A DNA stretch of 37,978 nucleotides from Streptomyces scabichelini (GCF_011045015.1 NZ_JAAKZY010000093.1:1-37978), one strand, 5' to 3'. Positions 24,833 to 32,721 are shown, numbered from the stretch's first letter. Notes: generated by a model not told the origin, from the letters alone. Numbers and translations: made by a program.

Positions 24833-26638
24833 TCAGCGCCGTGCATATTCGCGGAAGCCTCGGCCGGTCTTCCGGCCGAGGCAGCCCGCGGCCACCAGGT
24901 GCTCGAGGAGCGGCGCAGGGGCCAGACCCGGATCGCGGAACTCGCGGTGCAGGACCTTTTCGATGGCCAGCGAGACATCGAGGCCGACCACGTCCAGGAG
25001 CTCGAAGGGGCCCATCGGGTAGCCCCCGCCGAGTTTCATCGCGGCGTCTATGTCGTCGAGCGAGGCGTAGTGCTCCTGGACCATCTTGACCGCGTTGTTC
25101 AGGTACGGGAACAGCAGCGCGTTCACGATGAAGCCCGCCCGGTCGCCGCAGTCCACCGGGTGCTTCCTGATCTTCGTGCAGAGCTCGCGGACCGTGGTGT
25201 GCACGTCGTCCGCCGTCAGGACGGTGCGGACGACCTCGACCAGTTTCATCGCCGGAGCCGGGTTGAAGAAGTGCATGCCGATCACGTCCTGCGGCCGCGA
25301 GGTGGCGCGGGCGCAGGCGACGACGGGCAGCGACGAGGTCGTGGTGGCCAGGATCGCGCCCGGCTTGCAGACCTTGTCGAACACCGCGAACAGCTGCTGC
25401 TTGATCTCCAGGTCCTCGGCGACGGCCTCCAGGGCCAGATCGACGTCGGCGAAGGCGTCGTACGAACCCGCCGGAGTGATCCGCTCAAGGGTCTCGGCGG
25501 CGGCCTCGGCGCTGAGCCGTCCCTTGTCGACAGAGCGCGAAAGCGACTTGCCGATACGGGCCTTCGCGGACTGTGCCTTCTCCTCGCTGCGGGCGGCGAG
25601 CACGACCTCGTACCCGGCCTTCGCGAAGACCTCTGCGATTCCGGACGCCATGGTGCCGGAGCCCGCGACGCCCACCGAGCGAACGGAGCGGCCAGGGGTT
25701 TCGGGGACCGAAGAGAGCGGCGTCAGCGCGTCCCGCACGACGGTCCCGCTGCCCGGAGCGTCGTACGTGTAGAAGCCGCGGCCCGACTTACGACCGGTCA
25801 GGCCCGCCTCGCTGAGCTGCCTGAGAATGGGCGCGGGCGCGTGCAGCCGGTCGTGCGAGGCGGCGTACATGGCTTCCAGGACCGTACGCGCGGTGTCGAC
25901 GCCGATGAGGTCGAGCAGTTCGAGCGGGCCCATGGGCAGTCCGCAGCCCAGCTTCATCGCGGCGTCGATGTCCTCGCGGCTCGCGTACTTCGCCTCGTAC
26001 ATCGCGGCCGCCTGGTTGAGGTAGCCGAACAGCAGCCCGTCGGCGACGAAGCCGGGGCGGTCGCCGACGGCGACGGGCTCCTTGCCGAGTTCGAGGGCGA
26101 GGTCCGTGACGGCGGTGACGGCGCCCGGCGAGGTCAGCACGGACGAGACGACCTCGACCAGCTTCATCGCGGGCGCCGGGTTGAAGAAGTGCAGCCCGAG
26201 GACACGCTCGGGACGGGCCGAGTCGGCGGCGAGGCGGGTGACTGAGAGGGCGTTGGTACCGGTGGCCAGGATCGTCTCCGGGCGCACGATGCCGTCGAGC
26301 TCGCGGAAGATCTGCTGCTTGATCTCGTACGACTCCGGGGCCACCTCGATCACCAGGTCGGCGTCGGCCGCCGCGCGCAGGTCGGTGGAGGTGCGGAAGC
26401 GGGCGAGGACGTCGCCGCGCTCCCGCTCGGTGAGACGCTCGCGCCGCACGGCACGGGCGGTGGAGGCCTCGAGCGCGGTGACGGCCTGGGCGGCGGCGGA
26501 CTCGCTGATGTCGATGCCGACGACCTCGCGGCCGGCCCGGGTCAGGACCTCGGCTATGCCGGTGCCCATCGTGCCGAGGCCGACCACGGCGACGGTCTTG
26601 AGCGGGGACGGAGAGGTGTCGGACAGGGGAGTGGCCAT
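24833..26638 (-). CDS. 3-hydroxyacyl-CoA (3-hydroxybutyryl-CoA) dehydrogenase, tandem fusion
   Basis: 601-aa protein made of two complete 3-hydroxyacyl-CoA dehydrogenase units and no enoyl-hydratase domain. Unit 1 (about 14-285) has the NAD motif GLGTMGTG, HFFNPAPAMKLVEVV with the catalytic His, and the GRKSGRGFYTY end. Unit 2 (about 310-601) has GSGTMASG, where the third glycine is Ala, the same HFFNPAPAMKLVEVV, and GRKTGRGF. Such an enzyme oxidises or forms 3-hydroxybutyryl-CoA, the precursor of crotonyl-CoA used by ccr. The start is ATG 26638 with GGAG upstream; longer frames add non-family sequence. Start choice confident; substrate inferred from neighbourhood. Confidence 0.92.
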   Translation of the reverse strand: MATPLSDTSPSPLKTVAVVGLGTMGTGIAEVLTRAGREVVGIDISESAAAQAVTALEASTARAVRRERLTERERGDVLARFRTSTDLRAAADADLVIEVAPESYEIKQQIFRELDGIVRPETILATGTNALSVTRLAADSARPERVLGLHFFNPAPAMKLVEVVSSVLTSPGAVTAVTDLALELGKEPVAVGDRPGFVADGLLFGYLNQAAAMYEAKYASREDIDAAMKLGCGLPMGPLELLDLIGVDTARTVLEAMYAASHDRLHAPAPILRQLSEAGLTGRKSGRGFYTYDAPGSGTVVRDALTPLSSVPETPGRSVRSVGVAGSGTMASGIAEVFAKAGYEVVLAARSEEKAQSAKARIGKSLSRSVDKGRLSAEAAAETLERITPAGSYDAFADVDLALEAVAEDLEIKQQLFAVFDKVCKPGAILATTTSSLPVVACARATSRPQDVIGMHFFNPAPAMKLVEVVRTVLTADDVHTTVRELCTKIRKHPVDCGDRAGFIVNALLFPYLNNAVKMVQEHYASLDDIDAAMKLGGGYPMGPFELLDVVGLDVSLAIEKVLHREFRDPGLAPAPLLEHLVAAGCLGRKTGRGFREYARR

Positions 26639-26836
26639 CACGGGACTCCAGGGATGAGTGACGACTGAGGGACGCATCCGGATACGCCGACAGGCGCACA
26701 CAGTGCGGAAGTTCTGCGGGTGTGGCGGGGCCGGGCTACGAAGCGCACACGCCCGGTATCCGTCCGCGGACGAGACAGGCAGGCCCGCGAGGCGGTGAAA
26801 GATCGACCGGCCCTGTCCCGGAGCCATGTCGTACTG

Positions 26837-26853
26837 CGGTACACGAAGTACCG
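26837..26853. promoter_or_regulatory. Palindrome upstream of the dehydrogenase gene
   Basis: CGGTAC-ACGAA-GTACCG, 6-bp arms and 5-nt spacer, in the 372-nt divergent region 26639-27010. The 17-nt size suits a TetR-type site. It lies about 200 nt upstream of the dehydrogenase start. The rest of 26690-26900 shows no supportable gene. Confidence 0.4.
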
Positions 26854-26914
26854 AACCGACCGACACTCACGGCGGCTGCGTCACCAGGCCACCGCAAGAG
26901 GGTGTGCGAGTGGG

Positions 26915-26952
26915 TAACTCGCTCGATTGAGCTTAACTCGCGGGTAACGAGC
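26915..26952. repeat. Clustered TAACTCGC repeats in divergent promoter region
   Basis: TAACTCGC occurs at 26915-26922 and again at 26934-26941 (19-nt period), with a related TAACGAGC at 26945-26952. The inverted repeat GCTC-GATT-GAGC (26921-26932) lies between. Possible regulator-binding sites for the HEAT-repeat gene; function unknown. Confidence 0.35.
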
Positions 26953-26998
26953 GCGCCAGTCCGTGGAAGAGCCGAGGTTATGTGACGTACGTCGCGGA

Positions 26999-27004
26999 TA
27001 AGCT
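26999..27004 (+). promoter_or_regulatory. -10 box suggesting leaderless transcription
   Basis: TAAGCT fits the TANNNT consensus and ends 6 nt before the ATG at 27011, which has no ribosome-binding site. This spacing is typical of leaderless actinobacterial messages. No clear -35 box. Confidence 0.4.
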
Positions 27005-27010
27005 CGCGCC

Positions 27011-27601
27011 ATGGACGAAGAGTTGCGATCGCTCACCCAGCGCTTACGGCACGAGGCGGGCGCGGCGGCGTCATCCTCGTACGAACGGCTTGCCTCGACC
27101 GATGACCTCGACGAACTGGCCGCCGTGCTCACCGCTCCTGGACAGCCGCTGTGGGCACGGGAGTTGGTCGCGTTCCGGCTCGGTCTCGCGGGGGATCGGC
27201 GGGCCTTCGAGGCGCTTGTTCTGCTGCTCAACCACCGGGATCCGCAGCGGTGCGCTTCCGCGGCGTACGCGCTGGCGAGGCTCGGTGATCCGCGTACCGC
27301 GCGCGCGGCGGCCGCGCTTGCCACCAATGAACTCCGGGTGGCCTATGCGCTTTATCCGGTACGGCTTCTGGTCGAGCTGCGGGCTCCTGAGGCCGTGCCC
27401 GCGCTGATCACGACGTTGGCCCGGCGATTCCGGCCGCACGATCCGTATCGCAGGGTTGCGATCGCCTGTGTGGAGGGGCTGGGTGTGCTGGGTGACGAGC
27501 GCGCCCGCGCGATCCTGAACGAGGCGCTTGCGCATCCTTCTCTTGCGCAGGCGGCTGTCGGTGCGCTTAAGCGTTTGCCGGCGCAGCGGGCTCGGCGGTA
27601 G
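27011..27601 (+). CDS. HEAT-repeat protein
   Basis: 196-aa, fully helical protein with HEAT/PBS-lyase-like repeats: pairs of helices such as LWARELVAFRLGLAGDRRAFEALVLLL, ASAAYALARLGDPRTARAAAAL, VRLLVELRAPEAVPALITTL, and RVAIACVEGLGVLGDERARAIL. Such repeats form a curved scaffold for protein binding; no catalytic residues are expected. It is a single gene divergent from the dehydrogenase and may be read from a leaderless message. A strong hairpin follows 4 nt after the stop. The binding partner is unknown. Confidence 0.8.
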   Translation: MDEELRSLTQRLRHEAGAAASSSYERLASTDDLDELAAVLTAPGQPLWARELVAFRLGLAGDRRAFEALVLLLNHRDPQRCASAAYALARLGDPRTARAAAALATNELRVAYALYPVRLLVELRAPEAVPALITTLARRFRPHDPYRRVAIACVEGLGVLGDERARAILNEALAHPSLAQAAVGALKRLPAQRARR

Positions 27602-27605
27602 CGCG

Positions 27606-27664
27606 GGCGGGGGGGGCGCCCCCGCCGCCCCTACCCGGTCCCGTCAACCCCGGGGCTTCGCCCC
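27606..27664 (+). terminator. Tandem GC hairpins after the HEAT-repeat gene
   Basis: GGCGGGGG-GGGCG-CCCCCGCC at 27606-27626 (8-bp stem) and GGGGC-TTC-GCCCC at 27652-27664. They lie between the convergent HEAT and GNAT genes and can act as terminators. The second is part of a repeat-rich stretch common between Streptomyces genes. Confidence 0.65.
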
Positions 27665-27699
27665 AGACCCCGCCGGGGGGCTGAAGGTGCTATGAGGAC

Positions 27700-27791
27700 T
27701 GCGGGCCGTCTGTGGCTGGGCGCGCAGTTCCCCGCGCCCCTTACGGGGCGGAGCCGCACGTGCCACAGCCCTGCGCCCCTGACGGGGCGCC
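27700..27791. repeat. Streptomyces intergenic repeat, copy A plus partial copy
   Basis: The core (27714-27750) reads GGCTGGGCGCGCAGTTCCCC then GCGCCCCTTACGGGGCG, nearly identical to 35215-35252. A second partial unit with the same end hairpin (GCGCCCC-TGAC-GGGGCGC) is at 27773-27790. I recognise it as a widespread Streptomyces intergenic element. It overlaps the 3' end of the GNAT gene. Confidence 0.8.
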
Positions 27792-28304
27792 ACCTAGCCG
27801 TCGAACATAGCGGACCTCGGGTACCGCTGCCCCCGCCACGTCCCACGACTCCTCCGTGCCGTCCGGGGTGAAGCCGGCCTGTTCGTAGAAGCGGCGGGCG
27901 CGGGTGTTCTCCTTGAGGACCCAGAGCAGCATCCGGGCGTGGCCGGCTGCGGCGCAGCGGGTCGTGGACTCCCGTAGCAGGGCCTGGCCCACGCCCTGGG
28001 CGAGGTGGTCGGGGTGTACGTAGATCGCGTACAACTCGGCGTCCTTCGTGGCGAGTTCGCCGTCCCGGTACGGTCCGTGGCAGGCCCAGCCGACGACGTC
28101 GCCGTCCAACTCCGCGACGAGGTTGACCACCCCTTCACCGGGCTGCTCGAAGTGGGCCCGCCGACGCGGGATCTCGTCCGCCACGTCGAGCCCGTCGAGG
28201 TAGGGCTGCGGCATCATTCCCGCGTAGGCCTGCTGCCAGCCGCGTACGCGGATCTCGGCCACGCGCTCGCAGTCGGACAGGGCCATTTCGCGGATGTGGA
28301 TCAC
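27741..28304 (-). CDS. GNAT-family N-acetyltransferase
   Basis: 187-aa acetyltransferase with the full GNAT fold: IREMALSDCERVAEIRVRGWQQAYAGMMP at the N-terminus, VGWACHGPYRD strand, LYAIYVHPDHLAQGVGQALLRE (about 92-113, containing the acetyl-CoA loop QGVGQA), and NTRARRFYEQAGFTPDG. The start is GTG 28304, overlapping the stop of the RidA gene (GTGA). The last roughly 17 residues (GGAPSGAQGCGTCGSAP) are coded by an intergenic repeat, and the TAA lies inside it, so the natural C-terminus was probably altered by repeat insertion. Substrate unknown. Confidence 0.87.
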   Translation of the reverse strand: MIHIREMALSDCERVAEIRVRGWQQAYAGMMPQPYLDGLDVADEIPRRRAHFEQPGEGVVNLVAELDGDVVGWACHGPYRDGELATKDAELYAIYVHPDHLAQGVGQALLRESTTRCAAAGHARMLLWVLKENTRARRFYEQAGFTPDGTEESWDVAGAAVPEVRYVRRLGGAPSGAQGCGTCGSAP

Positions 28305-28699
28305 TCGGGCAGTATCGCGTACGCCTCGATCTCCATCAGGAGCTCCGGGCGCACCAGGGCGGCGACCTGCACGGCCGTGGAGGCCGGGAGGCGGTCGGGC
28401 GATATGTGCTCGTCGCGGGCCGCGCGGACGGCCGGCATGTACGCCATGTCCGTGACGAAGAAGGTCAGTTTGACCACGTCGTCGAAGCCGGCCCCGGCGG
28501 CGGCCAGGCAGCGGCGCAGGTTCTCGAAGACCTGGCGGGCCTGGGCGGCCGGATCGTTCTCGCCCACGAGCTTGCCGTCCTCGTCCAGCGCGACCTGCCC
28601 CGAGACCGCCACGAAGCGGCCCGTGCCCATGACGACATGGGCGTACGCGGAGGCCGGGGCGACCCCGTCGGGGGCGGGAATGCGCGTCAGTTCCGTCAT
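28301..28699 (-). CDS. RidA-family (YjgF/UK114) protein
   Basis: 132-aa trimeric Rid-type protein. Recognisable elements are YAHVVMGTGRFVAVSGQVALDEDG, the central FENLRRCLAAAGAGFDDVVKLTFFVTD, and the C-terminal LMEIEAYA. True RidA imine deaminases carry an Arg in PARS before the last strand; here the equivalent reads PAST, so that Arg seems absent and the protein probably belongs to a Rid subgroup with another role. The start is ATG 28699. It is co-transcribed with the GNAT gene downstream. Confidence 0.87.
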   Translation of the reverse strand: MTELTRIPAPDGVAPASAYAHVVMGTGRFVAVSGQVALDEDGKLVGENDPAAQARQVFENLRRCLAAAGAGFDDVVKLTFFVTDMAYMPAVRAARDEHISPDRLPASTAVQVAALVRPELLMEIEAYAILPE

Positions 28700-28757
28700 G
28701 GATCCATCGTGGACCATGGCACTGACAACGCCCCCGACGGGCGCCCGCGTCAGGAGC

Positions 28758-30344
28758 TCAGCCGCGGAATCCGAGCAGGCCGTGCAGTGCCGTGCCGCGC
28801 GAGCCCGAGTCCTTCGTGCTCAACGGCTCGGGATCGGGCAGCGCCTTGCACACCGCGTCGACCTCGCCACCACTGCGCGGCACCTTGCCGGTGGCCAGGT
28901 ACGCCGCCAGGTGGTTGTCCAGGCAGGCGTTCCCGCTCAGCGAGATGCCGTGGTTTCCACCGCCCTGCTCGACCACCAGGCTGGAGCCGCGCAGGAGTTG
29001 ATGGACCGTGACACCGCCCTCGTACGGAGTGGCCGCGTCGTCGGTCGCCTGGAGCAGCAGTGCCGGCGGCACCGAGTCGTTGGCGACGTCCACGGGTTCG
29101 AGCGAGTCCGTCGGCCAGAACGCGCACGGCGCGTTGTACCAGGCATTGTTCCAGGTCATGAACGGCGCCTTCTTGTACACCGCCCAGTTGTCGTGGCGCC
29201 ACTGGTTCCAGTCGCGCGGCCAGTCCGCGTCACGGCACTGCACCGAGGTGTAGATGCTGTAGCCGTTGTCGCCCGCCGCGTCGACGGCGCCGAAGTTCTC
29301 GTACGCCTCGACCAGCGGATCGTCGTTCTTGTCGTTCACGTAGGCAGCGAACGCCTCGGCGAGATACGGCCAGTAGCCGTTGAAGTAACCGCCGGGGAGG
29401 AAGGTGTCCTCCAGTTCGGACGCGCCCACCGTCTTGTCCGCCGGCTTCTTCGCCAACGCCGCCCGCATCGCGTACCACTTGGCCTCGATCTTCTGCGGAT
29501 CGGTACCGAGCTTGTACGTCGCGTTGTGCTTGGCGACCCAGGCCATGAAGGCCTTGTGGCGGTCGTCGAAGGCGTAGTCCTGCGCGATGTTGTCCTCGTA
29601 CCACACACCGGTGGGGTCGACGATGGAGTCGAGCACCAGGCGCCGTACGCGCTCCGGGTAGAGCTTCGCGTACACGGCGCCCAGGTAGGTGCCGTACGAG
29701 TACCCGAAGTAGTTGATCTTCTTCGCGCCGAGCGCGTGACGGATCGCGTCCATGTCCCGGACCGCGCTCACCGTCTCGATGTACGGCAGCAGGTCCGCGT
29801 ACTTCTTGCCGCAGGCCTGGGCAAAGGCCTGTGCCCGGCTGAGGTTGGCCCTCTCGATGGCTGGAGTGCTCGGCACGGAGTCGGGGCGGACCGGCGAGAA
29901 GTGCCCGGGCCTGCAGTTCAGCGCAGGCTTGCTGGCGCCGACGCCGCGCGGGTCGAAGCCGATGACGTCGTACTGCGCCGCCACCTCCTTCGGCAGCGAG
30001 GACGCGACGAACCCGGCGAGCGTGAGACCGCTGCCGCCGGGACCGCCCGGGTTCACAAGGAGCGGTCCCTGGTACGTCTTCGAGGTGTGAGGGACCCGCG
30101 ACAGCGCGAGCGTGATGCGCTCGCCGTGCGGGTTCGAGTGGTCGAGCGGCACTTTCAGGGACGCGCACTGGAGCGTCGGATAGTCCTCGGTGCCGCACTT
30201 CTTCCAGGTGAGCTTCTCCGAGGTCGCCGACTGAGTGGTGCGCGGTGCGGTCGCGGCGCCCGCGCTCGCGTCGGCCGGGATCGCCGTCATCAACCCGGCC
30301 ACCACGGCTGCGGCACCGCACAGAGCGGTTGCTCTCTTTTTCAT
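28758..30344 (-). CDS. Secreted alpha/beta hydrolase, tripeptidyl aminopeptidase type
   Basis: 528-aa exported serine peptidase related to the Streptomyces tripeptidyl aminopeptidases (Tap/SlpD family), which remove N-terminal peptides from secreted proteins. The signal peptide begins MKKRATALCGAAAVVAGLM and ends near the ADASA region. The oxyanion loop is LVNPGGPGGSG; the catalytic Ser216 is in GYSYGTYLG, Asp436 in QATDDAATP, and His465 in GGGNHG. The C-terminal TAP-like domain is present. The start is ATG 30344 with GGGAGG 7 nt upstream. Single gene. Confidence 0.9.
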   Translation of the reverse strand: MKKRATALCGAAAVVAGLMTAIPADASAGAATAPRTTQSATSEKLTWKKCGTEDYPTLQCASLKVPLDHSNPHGERITLALSRVPHTSKTYQGPLLVNPGGPGGSGLTLAGFVASSLPKEVAAQYDVIGFDPRGVGASKPALNCRPGHFSPVRPDSVPSTPAIERANLSRAQAFAQACGKKYADLLPYIETVSAVRDMDAIRHALGAKKINYFGYSYGTYLGAVYAKLYPERVRRLVLDSIVDPTGVWYEDNIAQDYAFDDRHKAFMAWVAKHNATYKLGTDPQKIEAKWYAMRAALAKKPADKTVGASELEDTFLPGGYFNGYWPYLAEAFAAYVNDKNDDPLVEAYENFGAVDAAGDNGYSIYTSVQCRDADWPRDWNQWRHDNWAVYKKAPFMTWNNAWYNAPCAFWPTDSLEPVDVANDSVPPALLLQATDDAATPYEGGVTVHQLLRGSSLVVEQGGGNHGISLSGNACLDNHLAAYLATGKVPRSGGEVDAVCKALPDPEPLSTKDSGSRGTALHGLLGFRG

Positions 30345-30439
30345 TGAGGCCTCCCAGGACGGAGGAATTCGAGCCGTGCACACCACGGCCCGCCCCGCAT
30401 CGTCCCGGAAGTGGGCCCCCGGAAGGACTGGTTCTGACA

Positions 30440-30451
30440 AGAGTTGACTCT
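30440..30451. promoter_or_regulatory. Short palindrome upstream of the peptidase gene
   Basis: AGAGT-TG-ACTCT, 5-bp arms, about 96 nt before the peptidase start in the 170-nt gap after the radical SAM gene. A possible regulator site; no promoter boxes stand out. Confidence 0.3.
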
Positions 30452-30514
30452 ATTGGGCAGCGTGATGCCGCTGGATGCCGGGCAAACGCGCTGGTCGGAG
30501 CAGGGAAACGCCGT

Positions 30515-31546
30515 TCAGAGCAGAGTGAGTTGAGTCGGCTCCGGCGCGACCGGCTCCGGCTCGGGGATCCTGCGCGGCATCCCCGCGCGCGTCGGGCCGA
30601 TGCCGTACTCCTGGGCCAGCTCGTGCACCTGACGGGTGATCCGGCGCTGGTACCACTTCGGGGCGTACGCGCCCTCCGCGTACAGCCGCTCGTAACGGCG
30701 GACCAGATGCGGGTGGTAGTGCTCCAGCCAGCTCATGAACCACTCGCGCGCCCCCGGCCGCAGATGCAGCACGAGCGGGGTCACGGAGGTCGCTCCGGAG
30801 GCCGCGATCGCCCCTACTGTGGCGCGCAGTTGGGACGGATGGTCGCTCAGGAAGGGGATCACCGGAGCCATCAGGACCCCGCAGCCGATGCCGTTCTCGT
30901 TCAGGGTGCGCACGACGTCCAGGCGGCGCTCCGGGGCGGGCGTACCCGGCTCGACGGTCCGCCACAGTTCGTGGTCGGTGAAGCCGACGGAGACGGAGAT
31001 CCCGATCTCGGTGACGGCGGCGGCCTGCTTCAGGAGGTCGAGGTCGCGCAGGATCAGCGTGCCCTTCGTCAGGATCGAGAAGGGGTTCGCGTGGTCGCGC
31101 AGGGCCGCGATGATGCCCGGCATCAACTGGTAGCGGCCCTCGGCGCGCTGATAGCAGTCCACGTTCGTGCCCATCGCGATGTGCTCACCGTGCCAGCGGT
31201 GTGAACCCAGTTGACGTCGCAACAGCTCCGGCGCGTTCACCTTCACCACGATCTGGCTGTCGAAGCCGAGGCCCGTGTCGAGGTCCAGATAGCTGTGGGT
31301 CTTGCGGGCGAAACAGTAGACACACGCGTGCGTGCAGCCTCGATAGGGGTTGACGGTCCACTCGAAGGGCATGCGTGAAGCCCCCGGCACCCGGTTCACG
31401 ATCGACCGGGCCCGGATCTCGTGGAAGGTGATTCCGCGAAACTCCGGCGTGTCGAAGGTGCGGGTGGTCACCGCTTCCGCGCCGAACAGCGCGGGGTTCT
31501 CCGGCGGATTTCCACCGGACTCCACTGTGAGGTTCTCCCACCGCAT
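30515..31546 (-). CDS. Radical SAM protein, Rv2578c/SPL-like
   Basis: 343-aa radical S-adenosylmethionine protein. The [4Fe-4S] motif CxxxCxxC is Cys71, Cys75 and Cys78 in GCTHACVYCFA, preceded by FEWTVNPYRG, as in the Rv2578c family that is related to spore photoproduct lyase. GTNVDCYQRAEGRYQLMPGI and SILTKGTLILRDLDLL follow, then ISVSVGFTD. The start is ATG 31546 with GAGGAGG at -11 to -5. A SOS-type palindrome lies 33 nt upstream with a -10-like TATTCT directly next to it, suggesting induction by DNA damage. The reaction is not known; a DNA-lesion function is an inference from the family and the box. Confidence 0.9.
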   Translation of the reverse strand: MRWENLTVESGGNPPENPALFGAEAVTTRTFDTPEFRGITFHEIRARSIVNRVPGASRMPFEWTVNPYRGCTHACVYCFARKTHSYLDLDTGLGFDSQIVVKVNAPELLRRQLGSHRWHGEHIAMGTNVDCYQRAEGRYQLMPGIIAALRDHANPFSILTKGTLILRDLDLLKQAAAVTEIGISVSVGFTDHELWRTVEPGTPAPERRLDVVRTLNENGIGCGVLMAPVIPFLSDHPSQLRATVGAIAASGATSVTPLVLHLRPGAREWFMSWLEHYHPHLVRRYERLYAEGAYAPKWYQRRITRQVHELAQEYGIGPTRAGMPRRIPEPEPVAPEPTQLTLL

Positions 31547-31578
31547 GACGCCTCCTCGGTAGCACTGACCACAGAATA

Positions 31579-31590
31579 GAACACTTGTTC
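31579..31590 (-). promoter_or_regulatory. LexA (SOS) box candidate
   Basis: GAAC-AAGT-GTTC on the minus strand matches the core of the actinobacterial LexA box (GAAC-N4-GTTC) exactly. TATTCT at 31578-31573 follows directly as a possible -10 box. It lies 33 nt upstream of the radical SAM gene, so bound LexA would block its promoter. The flanking bases (G/T) do not extend the full TCGAAC...GTTCGA consensus. Confidence 0.65.
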
Positions 31591-31717
31591 CCTTGGTGGG
31601 CATGGTGGGAGTCAAACTTTCTGGGCAAGGCACGCCACGTGCGGCGTACCTCGCCGCCGGACACTGCGGTTAGCCTGTGGCCTTTGGTGGATCCGCTACT
31701 CGACCGGAGGTTCTGAC

Positions 31718-32107
31718 GTGGCCAGTAAGTTCACCGAGCTGGCGATCGACTGTGCCGATCCCCACGGTCTCGCCCGGTTCTGGTGCTCGGTCCTCGGCTA
31801 CGAGGTGCAAGGCGCGGAGGAGGGGGTTGTCGCCATTGGCTCCCCTGCGGTGCCTGAAGGCAAGAACCGTCCCGGCCCGGTACCGCCGACGTTGACCTTC
31901 GCGCGCGTGCCCGAGGGCAAGACCGTCAAGAACAGGCTCCACATCGACGTCAACCCGACCGACAGGGATCAGGACGAAGAGGTCCGTCGCCTGCTCGACC
32001 TGGGTGCCCGGCACGCCGACGTCGGCCAAACGGGCGATGAGAGCTGGGTCACGCTTGCCGATCCGGAGGGGAACGAGTTCTGCGTCCTTGCGAGCCGCTG
32101 CTCCTGA
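31718..32107 (+). CDS. VOC-superfamily (glyoxalase-like) protein
   Basis: 129-aa protein with two betaalphabetabetabeta modules of the vicinal oxygen chelate fold. The first begins FTELAIDCADPHGLARFWCSVLGYEV; the second includes KNRLHIDVNPTDRDQDEEVRRLLDLGAR and ends WVTLADPEGNEFCVL. This is the actinobacterial Glyoxalase_6-type arrangement. GTG 31718 has GGAGG at 31706-31710. Divergent from the radical SAM gene. Substrate unknown; members include antibiotic-binding and isomerase types. Confidence 0.87.
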   Translation: MASKFTELAIDCADPHGLARFWCSVLGYEVQGAEEGVVAIGSPAVPEGKNRPGPVPPTLTFARVPEGKTVKNRLHIDVNPTDRDQDEEVRRLLDLGARHADVGQTGDESWVTLADPEGNEFCVLASRCS

Positions 32108-32226
32108 TCGGAGGCCGCGCACCGCGACAGACCGAGCCCCCTTGGGGCACCCCGATTTGGGCGGCTCGGCCGCCTGGTGGTTGGCTGACCGTGAACCCTT
32201 GAGATTCCAAGTGCTGGAGGAACGCA

Positions 32227-32670
32227 ATGGCGCAGGTCGAGGCCACCACGGAGCGAGTCGTAGCGGCGCAGCCGGACGACGTTTTCGACGCCCTGGCCGA
32301 CTACAGCGGCACGCGCGCGAAGCTTCTGCCCGAGCACTTCAGCGAGTACGAGGTGCGCGAGGGCGGCGACGGTGAAGGCACCCTCGTCCACTGGAAGCTC
32401 CAGGCCACCAGCAAGCGCATCCGTGACTGCCTGCTCGAGGTGAGCGAGCCCACCGACGGCGAGCTCGTCGAGAAGGACCGCAACTCCTCGATGGTCACCA
32501 CTTGGCGGGTCACCCCGGCAGGAGAGGGCGCGTCCCGCGTCGTCGTGACCACCGTGTGGAACGGCGTCGGCGGCATCGGCGGTTTCTTCGAGAAGACCTT
32601 CGCGCCCAAGGGCCTCGCCCGGATCTACGACGCGGTGCTCGCGAAGCTCGCCACCGAGGTCGAGAAGTAG
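32227..32670 (+). CDS. SRPBCC-family (polyketide cyclase/dehydrase-like) protein
   Basis: 147-aa START-like, hydrophobic-cavity protein. The fold is recognisable from VEATTERVVAAQPDDVFDALADYSGTRAKLLPEHF at the N-terminus to the long C-terminal helix GFFEKTFAPKGLARIYDAVLAKLATEVEK. ATG 32227 has GGAGGAA at about 32216-32222. It probably binds a lipid-like or aromatic ligand; no enzyme activity can be assigned. The TAG stop is followed directly by an in-frame tandem repeat. Confidence 0.85.
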   Translation: MAQVEATTERVVAAQPDDVFDALADYSGTRAKLLPEHFSEYEVREGGDGEGTLVHWKLQATSKRIRDCLLEVSEPTDGELVEKDRNSSMVTTWRVTPAGEGASRVVVTTVWNGVGGIGGFFEKTFAPKGLARIYDAVLAKLATEVEK

Positions 32671-32673
32671 TCC

Positions 32674-32721
32674 AAGGGCCAGCCCAGGAGGCAGCCCAAG
32701 GGCCAGCTCAAGAGGCAGCCC
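32674..32721 (+). repeat. Tandem 24-bp duplication after the SRPBCC gene
   Basis: Two copies of a 24-bp unit (AAGGGCCAGCC..., 32674-32697 and 32698-32721) differ at two positions. They are in frame with the gene just upstream, beginning 3 nt after its TAG, and would code for a basic tail (KGQPRRQP KGQLKRQP) if the stop were read through. Confidence 0.75.

Noticed and set aside
26722..26985. Possible small gene between the dehydrogenase and HEAT genes
   Set aside because: No ribosome-binding site, atypical composition, and it overlaps palindromes and repeats that look regulatory.
28005..30347. 780-codon plus-strand frame opposite GNAT, RidA and peptidase genes
   Set aside because: Spans three well-supported minus-strand genes and their junctions; no domain is recognisable.
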